From Pelomonas sp963422775 (lineage in GTDB: Bacteria > Pseudomonadota > Gammaproteobacteria > Burkholderiales > Burkholderiaceae_C): a DNA stretch of 64,000 nucleotides. Position numbers and translations under genes: made by a program. The stretch covers positions 62,001-126,000 of the forward strand of contig CAUJSJ030000019.1 in NCBI GenBank assembly GCA_963422775.4, read 5' to 3'. Below the pieces are notes generated by a model. It ran no database searches and was not told the origin of the DNA. It saw only the letters and a program-made list of their open reading frames with translations. Positions 53,231 to 60,895 of the stretch are shown here, one piece after another (within the stretch, counting starts at the first letter, position 1; every line of letters starts with the position of its first letter).

Positions 53231-54580
53231 TTAGCTGAATCTCTTGACGAGGACGAGCGAGCGCCGATCCCAGTTGTATTTGCGCTTGCGTTCCTCGGGC
53301 AGCCATTCGGGGTCGACCTGCTGGAAACCGCGTTTGATGAACCAGTGCATCGTGCGCGTCGTCAGCACGAAAATGCTGTCCAGCCCCATCGCCTTGGCGC
53401 GTTGCTCGATTCTCTTCAGCAGGCGGTCGCCGTCGCCCTGGCCCTGCACTTCGGTGGATACCGTCAGCGCCGCCATTTCGGCGGTGCGCGCCTCGACGTA
53501 GGGGTAGAGGGCCGCGCAGCCGAAGATGACGCCGTCGTGCTCGATGACGGTGTAGAGCTCCGCGTCGCGCTCGATCTCGGTCCGGCTGCGCTTGACCAGG
53601 GTGCCGTCGCGCTCGAAGGGCTCGATGAGCTGGATGATGCCGGCGACGTCGTCGGCGCTGGCCTCGCGCAGGCTCTCCAGCTTTTCGTCGACCACCATCG
53701 TGCCGATGCCGTCGTGGGTGTAGACCTCCTGCAGCAGCGCGCCGTCCACGGCGAACGGGATGATGTGCGAGCGCTCCACACCGGCGCGGCAGGCCTCGGC
53801 GCAATGGCGCAGATAGAAGGCGACGTCGGTGGGCCCGGGCGTGGCGCTGGCCTTGGCCAGCATGCGGTCGGCGTCGGCCACGGCCAGTTCGGTGTCGATG
53901 GGGCTTTCGGGGTCGTCCGGGTTCTCGGGCACGCCGGCCACTTCGCAGACGAACAGCAGCTTGTCGGCCTGCAGCGCGATGGCCGCGGACGTGGCCACGT
54001 CCTCCATCGACAGGTTGAAGGCCTCGCCCGTGGGCGAGAAGCCGAAGGGCGACAGCAGCACGATGGCGCCGATGTCGATGGCGCGCTGGATGGCAGCGGC
54101 GTCGACCTTGCGCACCAGGCCGGAATGCTGGAAGTCCACGCCATCGACGATGCCGACCGGGCGGGCCGTCAGGAAGTTGCCCGAGACGACGCGCACGGTG
54201 GCATTGGCCATCGGCGTGTTGGGCAGGCCCTGGCTGAAGGCGGCCTCGATCTCGAAGCGCAGCTGGCCGGCGGCCTCCTGGGCGCAGTCCAGCGCGACGG
54301 CGTCAGTGATGCGGCGGCCATGGCTGTAGCGAGGCGTCTGGCCCTTGGCAAGCAGCTGTTCGTTGACCTGCGGCCGGAAACCGTGGACCAGCACGATCTT
54401 GATGCCCATGGCGTGCAGGATGGCCAGATCCTGCACGAAGGCATTGAGCTTGCCGGCAGCCACCAGCTCGCCCGGCATGCCGACGACGAAGGTCTCGCCG
54501 CGGTAGGCGTGGATGTAGGGCGCCACGGCGCGGAACCAGGGCACGAAGGTGTGGGGGAAGACGAGGCTGAGCGCGGTCAT
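53231..54580 (-). CDS. argA: N-acetylglutamate synthase (amino-acid N-acetyltransferase)
   Basis: Makes N-acetylglutamate from acetyl-CoA and glutamate, the first step of arginine synthesis; usually feedback-inhibited by arginine. The 449 residues have an N-terminal amino-acid-kinase-like domain (residues about 20-290; IKIVLVHGFRPQVNEQL, GIVDGVDFQHSGLVRKVD, LLSPFGFSPTGEAFNLS) and a C-terminal GNAT acetyltransferase domain (about 300-449; AALTVSTEVQGQGDGDRLLKRIEQRA). The start MTALSLVFPHTFVPWFR is typical; a longer upstream frame is unlikely. Divergent from the glyoxalase-family gene 88 bases away. Confidence 0.97.
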   Translation of the reverse strand: MTALSLVFPHTFVPWFRAVAPYIHAYRGETFVVGMPGELVAAGKLNAFVQDLAILHAMGIKIVLVHGFRPQVNEQLLAKGQTPRYSHGRRITDAVALDCAQEAAGQLRFEIEAAFSQGLPNTPMANATVRVVSGNFLTARPVGIVDGVDFQHSGLVRKVDAAAIQRAIDIGAIVLLSPFGFSPTGEAFNLSMEDVATSAAIALQADKLLFVCEVAGVPENPDDPESPIDTELAVADADRMLAKASATPGPTDVAFYLRHCAEACRAGVERSHIIPFAVDGALLQEVYTHDGIGTMVVDEKLESLREASADDVAGIIQLIEPFERDGTLVKRSRTEIERDAELYTVIEHDGVIFGCAALYPYVEARTAEMAALTVSTEVQGQGDGDRLLKRIEQRAKAMGLDSIFVLTTRTMHWFIKRGFQQVDPEWLPEERKRKYNWDRRSLVLVKRFS

Positions 54581-54668
54581 GGGGGCGAATTGTGGCCTGT
54601 GACTCGGGTCACTTGACGCTGTCATCTTCGCCGCCGACCATGTCCGTTCCATCACCCCGGAGACCGCG

Positions 54669-55061
54669 ATGAAGGACTACAACGACGTCTACATGACCCC
54701 CGGCGCCTTCAGCTGGAACGAGCTGGGCACACCCGACCCCAAGGCGGCCTGCGAGTACTACGGCAGCCTGTTCGGCTGGACGTACGACACGATGGACATG
54801 GGCCAGGGCGACTACCACGTCATCAAGGTGGGCGAAGTGGCGGTGGGCGGCATCATGGCGCCGCCGGCGCCGGGGCCGGCGATGTGGGGCGCCTACGTCA
54901 CGGTCGAGTCCTGCGACGCCACCGTCGAGAAGGCCAAGAGCCTGGGCGGCACCGTCTGCGCCGGGCCGTTCGACATCCCGTCCGTCGGCCGCATGGCGGT
55001 GCTGCAGGACCCGCAGGGCGCCGTCATCCAGGTCATCAACTACTTCCCGCGGACGGAGTAG
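54669..55061 (+). CDS. VOC (glyoxalase/bleomycin resistance) family protein
   Basis: A 130-residue vicinal-oxygen-chelate fold protein. PGAFSWNELGTPDPKAACEYYGSLFGWTYD and the second repeat AYVTVESCDATVEKAKSLGGTV, with the C-terminal LQDPQGAVIQVI, form the paired beta-alpha-beta-beta-beta modules. Metal ligands are not certain and the substrate is unknown. CCGGAGACC lies 9 bases before the ATG. A 20-bp perfect inverted repeat begins at the last base of its stop codon. Confidence 0.88.
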   Translation: MKDYNDVYMTPGAFSWNELGTPDPKAACEYYGSLFGWTYDTMDMGQGDYHVIKVGEVAVGGIMAPPAPGPAMWGAYVTVESCDATVEKAKSLGGTVCAGPFDIPSVGRMAVLQDPQGAVIQVINYFPRTE

Positions 55062-55133
55062 GGCCTGCTCACCCCGCGGCTGGCCTTCCCTTCTGGTCAC
55101 AACGCGGCCCATTGCCGCGGGGTGAGCAGGCCC
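55061..55133 (+). repeat. 20-bp perfect inverted repeat after the VOC gene
   Basis: The arms 55061-55080 (GGGCCTGCTCACCCCGCGGC) and 55114-55133 are exact reverse complements separated by 33 bases. The left arm starts at the G of the TAG stop; the right arm ends 25 bases before the hrpA ATG. No T tract follows, so it is not a standard terminator. As RNA it would be a very stable long hairpin that could end or insulate the VOC message. Confidence 0.85.
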
Positions 55134-55158
55134 TGGCTTGCGGGACAATCCCGCCGCA

Positions 55159-58100
55159 ATGAATCCTGAATCGTCCGAGAGCCGGTTGCCTCAACCGGCT
55201 CTTTCCATTTCCTTTCCCGAAAGCCTGCCGGTCAGCGCCCGACGTGACGAGATCACGCAGGCGCTGCGCGAGCACCAGGTCGTCATCGTCTGCGGCGAGA
55301 CCGGCTCCGGCAAGACGACGCAGCTTCCGAAGATCGCGCTGGCCATGGGCCGGGGGCGGCTCAACGGTGGCGGCCTGATCGGCCACACCCAGCCGCGGCG
55401 CATCGCCGCCAGCAGCGTGGCCAAGCGCATCGCCGAGGAGCTGAAGACGCCGCTGGGCGACGTCGTCGGCTACAAGGTCCGCTTCCAGGATCGCCTGGCC
55501 AAGACCGCGTCGGTCAAGCTGATGACGGACGGCATCCTGCTGGCCGAGACGCAGAGCGACCCGCTGCTCAAGGCCTACGACACGATCATCATCGACGAGG
55601 CCCACGAGCGCAGCCTGAACATCGACTTCCTGCTGGGCTATCTGCGCGAGCTGCTGCCGCGCCGGCCGGACCTGAAGATCGTCGTCACCTCGGCCACCAT
55701 CGACGCGGACCGGTTTGCCAACCACTTCGCGTCGAGCAAGGGCCCCGCGCCGGTGCTGACCGTGTCGGGCCGGCTGTACCCGGTCGAGCAGCGCTACCGC
55801 CCGTTCGAGGAAAGCCGCGAGTACGACCTGAACAACGCGATCACTGACGCGGTGGACGAGCTGTGGCGCGAGGGTGGCGGCGACGTGCTGGTCTTCCTGC
55901 CCGGCGAGCGTGAGATCCGCGAGGCGGCCGAGGCGCTGCGCAAGCACCACCCGCCGGGCGTGGAGGTGCTGCCGCTGTTCGCGCGGTTGTCACCGGCCGA
56001 GCAGGACAAGGTGTTCGAGCCGCACGGCCAGCGCCGCATCGTGCTGGCGACCAACGTGGCCGAGACCTCGCTGACGGTGCCGGGCATCCGCTACGTCATC
56101 GACCCTGGCCTGGCGCGCGTCAAGCGCTACAGCTACCGCAACAAGGTCGAGCAGTTGCTGATCGAGCCGGTCAGCCAGGCCGCGAGCAACCAGCGCGCCG
56201 GCCGCTGCGGGCGCGTGGCCAACGGCATCTGCATTCGCCTCTACAGCGAGAAGGAATTCAACGAGCGGCCCAAGTTCACCGACCCGGAAATCCTGCGGTC
56301 GTCTTTGGCCGGCGTCATCCTGCGCATGAAGGCGCTGCACCTGGGCGAGGTCGAGCGCTTCCCGTTCCTGGAGCCGCCTCGCCCGAAGGCGATCGCCGAC
56401 GGCTACCAGCTGCTGGCCGAGCTGGGCGCCACGGACGATGAGAACGAACTGACGCCGCTGGGGCGCGAGCTGTCGCGCCTGCCGCTGGACCCGCGCGTGG
56501 GCCGCATGATCCTGGAGGCCAAGACGCGCGAGGCGCTGACGGAGGTGCTGGTCATTGCATCGGCGCTGTCGGGCCAGGACGTACGCGACCGGCCGATGGA
56601 GGCCGCGCAGGCGGCGGACGAGAAGCACAAGAAGTTCGACGACGAGAAGAGCGAGTTCAGCGGCTACCTGAAGCTGTGGAAGTGGCTGGAGGAAAGCAAG
56701 GGCGGTGGCACCGAGCACAAGCTCAGCAACCGCCGCCACGAGCAGCTGCTGCGCGAGAACTTCATCAGCATCCGCCGCGTGCGCGAGTGGCGCGACGTGC
56801 ATTCACAGCTGCACACCGTCGTTGCCGAACACGGCTGGCGGCTGAACCAGAGCCCGGCCACCTACGAGCAGATCCACCTGTCCATGCTCGCCGGCCTGCT
56901 CGGCAACATCGGCCTGAAGAGCGACGACGAGGACTGGTACCTCGGCGCGCGCGGCATCAAGTTCTACCGCCACCCGGGCGCGCACCTGTCCAAGAAGCCA
57001 GGCCGCTGGATCGTCGCGGCCGAGCTGGTCGACACCTCGCGCCTGTACGGCCGCGGCATCGCCAACATCGAGCCGCAGTGGCTGCCGCCCATCGCCGGCC
57101 ACCTCATCAAGACCCAGCTGCTGGAGCCGCACTGGGAGAAGAAGGCCGCCGAGGTGGTGGCGCTGGAGCGCGCCACGCTGTACGGCATCGTGCTGTACAG
57201 CAACAAGCGCGTGAACTTCGGCCGCGTGGACCCGAAGGCGGCGCGCGAGATCTTCATCCGCGAGGGGTTGGTCAACGACGACCTGCCGGACGATCTCGTG
57301 CGGCAGCTGCCCTTCCTCGCCCACAACCGCCGCCAGATCGCCAAGGTCGAGGCGCTGGAGCACAAGTCGCGCCGGCAGGACGTGCTGGTCGACGACGAGC
57401 TGATCTACGCCTTCTACGACGACCAGCTGCCGGCGAACGTGTTCTCCGGCGCCACGCTGCTGAAGTGGTGGCGCGAGGCCAGCAAGAGCAACGACAAGCT
57501 CTTGCAGCTCAGCCAGGACGAGCTGATGCGCCACGAGGCCGCAGGCGTCACCAGCGAGGCGTTTCCCAAGGTCATCCGCCTGGGCGGCGTGGACTGCGCG
57601 GCGACCTATCTGCACCAGCCCGGCGACGCGCGCGACGGCCTGACGGTGACCGTGCCCATCTTTGCGTTGAACCAGGTCAGCGAGGAGCGCGCCGAGTGGC
57701 TGGTGCCGGGCATGCTGGCCCAGAAGGTGACGGCGCTGCTGAAGAGCCTGCACCAGAAGCCGCGCGCGCGGCTCACGCCGCTGCCGGACTTTGTCGCGGA
57801 GTTTGTCGAGCTGCAGCCCTTCTGCCAGGGTGGTTTGGTGGACACGCTGCTGCGGGCCGTGAAGGACCGCAGCCAGATCGCCGTGCAGCGCAATGACTTC
57901 AAGCTGGAGCAGCTGGCACCACATCTGTTCATGAACTTCCGCGTCGTCGACGAGCATGGCCGCCAGCTCGGCCAGGGCCGGCAGCTGGCGGCGCTGAAGG
58001 CGGAGTTGGGCGGGCAGGCGAGGTCGGCCTTCCAGGCGCTGGCGGCCCTGAAGCTGCCCGCGGCCGAACCGGCGCCCAAACCGCGACCTGAACGGGGCGT

Positions 58101-59001
58101 CCGCGCCGAGATCGTCAAGCCCGCCGCGCCAGCGCGTGATGCCAGCCAGGCCTACACAGACTGGACCTTCGGCGAGCTGCCGGAGCTGCTGGAAGTCCAG
58201 AAACCTGGTTCTGGCGGCCAGACGCTGATCGGCTTCCCGGCGCTGATCGACAAGGGCGCGCACGTGGAGATCGAGGTTTTCGACGAGCCCGAGGTCGCTG
58301 GCGCCAAGCATCGCGCCGGCCTGCGCCGCCTGGTGGCGCTGCAGCTCAAGGAGCCACTGCGTTTCCTGGAGAAGAACATCCCCGACCTGCAGCGCATGTC
58401 GGTGCTGTTCATGGGCCTGGGCACGGCCGAGGACCTGCGCGACCAGATCATCGGCGTCGCACTGGACCGCGCCTTCCTGGCCGATCCGCTGCCCACCGAC
58501 CCGATCAGCTTCAAGAAGCGCATCGAGGAGGGTCGCAGCCGGCTCAACCTCATCGCCCTGGAAGTGGCCCGCGCGGCCCACGCCGTGCTGCAGGAGCTGG
58601 CCCATGCGACCCGCAAGCTCAAGGATTCGCGACCGGCCAAGGACGTCGGCGACGACATCACGGCCCAGCTGCAGCGCCTCGTGCCCAAGCGCTTCGCGCT
58701 GGACACGCCCTGGGCGCAACTGCAGCACCTGCCGCGCTACCTCAAGGCCATCACCGCGCGGCTGGACAAGCTGCGCGCCGACCCGCTGCGTGACGCCAAG
58801 CTGATGGCCGAACTCAAGCCCCTGGAGCAGCGCTGGCAGCGCCGCATCGCCGAGCTCAAGGGCGTGCGCGACGGCCGCGTGGACGACTTCCGCTGGCAGC
58901 TGGAGGAGTTGAGGGTGAGCCTGTTTGCCCAGGAGCTGCGCACGCCGCAGCCGGTGAGCGTGAAGCGGCTGCAGAAGGTGTGGGATCAGATCGCACAATG
59001 A
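55159..59001 (+). CDS. hrpA: ATP-dependent RNA helicase HrpA (DEAH box)
   Basis: A 1280-residue DEAH/RHA helicase; the E. coli protein rescues stalled ribosomes and acts on mRNA. Walker A GETGSGKT is at residues 46-53 and the DEAH box (IIIDEAHERSLN) at 146-149; VTSATID (motif III), TNVAETSLTVPGIRYVID and NQRAGRCGRVANG (motif VI) follow, then the HA2/OB regions and the long DUF3418 C-terminal part. Length fits the family. The ATG was chosen over an upstream TTG inside the inverted-repeat region. Confidence 0.97.
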   Translation: MNPESSESRLPQPALSISFPESLPVSARRDEITQALREHQVVIVCGETGSGKTTQLPKIALAMGRGRLNGGGLIGHTQPRRIAASSVAKRIAEELKTPLGDVVGYKVRFQDRLAKTASVKLMTDGILLAETQSDPLLKAYDTIIIDEAHERSLNIDFLLGYLRELLPRRPDLKIVVTSATIDADRFANHFASSKGPAPVLTVSGRLYPVEQRYRPFEESREYDLNNAITDAVDELWREGGGDVLVFLPGEREIREAAEALRKHHPPGVEVLPLFARLSPAEQDKVFEPHGQRRIVLATNVAETSLTVPGIRYVIDPGLARVKRYSYRNKVEQLLIEPVSQAASNQRAGRCGRVANGICIRLYSEKEFNERPKFTDPEILRSSLAGVILRMKALHLGEVERFPFLEPPRPKAIADGYQLLAELGATDDENELTPLGRELSRLPLDPRVGRMILEAKTREALTEVLVIASALSGQDVRDRPMEAAQAADEKHKKFDDEKSEFSGYLKLWKWLEESKGGGTEHKLSNRRHEQLLRENFISIRRVREWRDVHSQLHTVVAEHGWRLNQSPATYEQIHLSMLAGLLGNIGLKSDDEDWYLGARGIKFYRHPGAHLSKKPGRWIVAAELVDTSRLYGRGIANIEPQWLPPIAGHLIKTQLLEPHWEKKAAEVVALERATLYGIVLYSNKRVNFGRVDPKAAREIFIREGLVNDDLPDDLVRQLPFLAHNRRQIAKVEALEHKSRRQDVLVDDELIYAFYDDQLPANVFSGATLLKWWREASKSNDKLLQLSQDELMRHEAAGVTSEAFPKVIRLGGVDCAATYLHQPGDARDGLTVTVPIFALNQVSEERAEWLVPGMLAQKVTALLKSLHQKPRARLTPLPDFVAEFVELQPFCQGGLVDTLLRAVKDRSQIAVQRNDFKLEQLAPHLFMNFRVVDEHGRQLGQGRQLAALKAELGGQARSAFQALAALKLPAAEPAPKPRPERGVRAEIVKPAAPARDASQAYTDWTFGELPELLEVQKPGSGGQTLIGFPALIDKGAHVEIEVFDEPEVAGAKHRAGLRRLVALQLKEPLRFLEKNIPDLQRMSVLFMGLGTAEDLRDQIIGVALDRAFLADPLPTDPISFKKRIEEGRSRLNLIALEVARAAHAVLQELAHATRKLKDSRPAKDVGDDITAQLQRLVPKRFALDTPWAQLQHLPRYLKAITARLDKLRADPLRDAKLMAELKPLEQRWQRRIAELKGVRDGRVDDFRWQLEELRVSLFAQELRTPQPVSVKRLQKVWDQIAQ

Positions 59002-59065
59002 CGGCGTGATTTCTCGCGCAATTCCGCGCCTGATTCGCCCTTGGCCTGCACCGAGCTGGCGTCCA

Positions 59066-60886
59066 ATGTCACGTTCGGAAACATTCCCCGCCGTGCCTGA
59101 AACCTCTCCCTCTCCAACCGCCACCCCGTTGCGCAGCTTCGGCCGCTTCGAGTTGCGCGCGCTGCTGTCCAAGAGCGCCCGCAGCCTGATCTGGCGCGTC
59201 TTCGACGCCCGCCATGGCCAGGAGCTGATGCTGTGCATGCCACGCGACAAGCCCAACAGCGCCCCCGCGCTGGAGCACTGGCTGCGCATGGCCCAGGGCG
59301 GCGAGCGCGTGCAGCACCCCAACATCGCGCCGGTGTTCGAGATCGGCCAGGTCGAGGGCTGGCCTTATGTGGCCTACGACCGCGCCCTGGGCGAGACGCT
59401 GGACGAGCGTCTGGCGCGCCAGAACGCGCCGCTGCCCATCGATGCGGCCGGCTGGGTCGCACAGCTGCTCGAAGGCCTGGCATTTGCGCACGAGGCCGGC
59501 CATGCCCACCGCGACCTCCAGACCACCAGCCTCGTCATCGACGCGAGCGACAAGGTGCGCCTCATCGGCCTGGAAGTGGCACAGGAAGTGTTTCCCGCCA
59601 CGGCCGACTTCAACACCGTGACGCGCCGTGCGGTCCGCGAATCGGCCGAAGAAGACGTGCTCTGCGTCGGCCTGCTGCTCAACCGCATCCTCAGCGGCAA
59701 GCCCGTGCTGGAGGAGAACGACCTGCAGCATGTGGTGCAGCAGATGCAGCCCCTGGGGCGTGAAATGGTTCGGCTGGGCTGGGAAACGCCGCACCCCATC
59801 CCCGACCCGCTGCGCGCCATCTGCAACCGCGCGACGGACCGCCAGCTGCGCCAGCGCTACCACCTGGCGCGCAGCTTCTGGCGTGCGCTGGACGGCTGGC
59901 GCCAGTCGGCCGCCTACGACAGCGGCGGGCCCGTCGCGCTGCTGATGGACAAGCTGCAGCGCATCGGCCATCTGCCGACGACGACGACCGGCCTGCACCG
60001 CTTCACGGGTGGCTCGGGCCTGGAGTCCCAGCATGCGAGCGCGCTGTCCGAGTTCGTGCTGAAGGACATGGCACTGAGCCTGGAGCTGGTGCGCCGCGTG
60101 AACAACGCGCTGAAAGCTTCCGGCCACCAGGGCGAGACCGTGCTGAACATGCAGCGCGCCATCCAGATGCTGGGGCTGGACGGCCTGCAGCTCGCAGCCA
60201 ACGCGCTCAAGCCCTGGCCGGGGCCGCTGGCACCGGTGGCCGCCGAGATGCTGCGCCAGTTGATGGCGCGCGTCACCAAGGCCGCGCAGGTGGCGCAGGC
60301 GCTGCGTCCGGCGGGTTACGACGGCGAGGTCGTGCACCTCATCACCGTCATGCAGAACCTGGGCCGCCTGCTGCTGCAGTACCACTTCCCGGACGACGCC
60401 CAGCAGATCCGCCAGCTCATGGTGCCGCCCGAGCCGACCGAGGAGCAGGCGAATCCACCGGCCATGAGCGAGCAAGCCGCGGCCTACGCCGTGCTGGGCT
60501 GCGACCTGGACGCGCTGGGCATCGCCGTCGCCCGCCACTGGGGCCTGGGGGACGAGCTGCTGCAGATGATCCGCCGCCAGCCGCTGGACGCTGGCGTGCA
60601 AGCACTGCGCGGCGACGCCGACGCCATCCGCCTGACCTGCAGCTTTGCCAACGAGTTGATCGACGCCCTGGGCCTGCCCGAGGCGCGCCGCCGCCCGGGG
60701 CTGGAGGTGGCGACGCGTCGCTACGCCAAGGTGCTGGGCGTTGGCCTGCGCGAGGTGATGGAGGCGCTCAACCCAGGCGCGCATAAACCTTCGGCCACCG
60801 CACCCAAGCCGAGCGATGACGCGCAGCCTGCATCCCCGTCTTCATCTTCACTGCGCGACCGCCTGTCCGCCCGCGGCGGCTCCTGA
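59066..60886 (+). CDS. Pseudokinase-HDOD protein
   Basis: A 606-residue protein. Residues about 25-280 have the shape of a eukaryotic-type Ser/Thr kinase (FGRFELRALLSKSARSLIWRVFDARHG; HPNIAPVFEIGQVEGWPYVAYDRALGETL) but key residues are gone: no VAVK lysine (LMLCMP), the catalytic loop reads HRDLQTTS (H148-D150, Asn lost) and no DFG follows (LIGLEVAQE). An HDOD domain occupies about 295-500 (LMDKLQRIGHLP, MALSLELVRRVNNAL, AIQMLGLDGLQ). The next gene, 9 bases on, is its paralogue with an intact kinase. It is probably a regulatory or scaffold partner of that kinase. ATG 59066 was chosen over GTG 59006. Confidence 0.87.
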   Translation: MSRSETFPAVPETSPSPTATPLRSFGRFELRALLSKSARSLIWRVFDARHGQELMLCMPRDKPNSAPALEHWLRMAQGGERVQHPNIAPVFEIGQVEGWPYVAYDRALGETLDERLARQNAPLPIDAAGWVAQLLEGLAFAHEAGHAHRDLQTTSLVIDASDKVRLIGLEVAQEVFPATADFNTVTRRAVRESAEEDVLCVGLLLNRILSGKPVLEENDLQHVVQQMQPLGREMVRLGWETPHPIPDPLRAICNRATDRQLRQRYHLARSFWRALDGWRQSAAYDSGGPVALLMDKLQRIGHLPTTTTGLHRFTGGSGLESQHASALSEFVLKDMALSLELVRRVNNALKASGHQGETVLNMQRAIQMLGLDGLQLAANALKPWPGPLAPVAAEMLRQLMARVTKAAQVAQALRPAGYDGEVVHLITVMQNLGRLLLQYHFPDDAQQIRQLMVPPEPTEEQANPPAMSEQAAAYAVLGCDLDALGIAVARHWGLGDELLQMIRRQPLDAGVQALRGDADAIRLTCSFANELIDALGLPEARRRPGLEVATRRYAKVLGVGLREVMEALNPGAHKPSATAPKPSDDAQPASPSSSSLRDRLSARGGS

Positions 60887-60895
60887 ACCCGCGCC

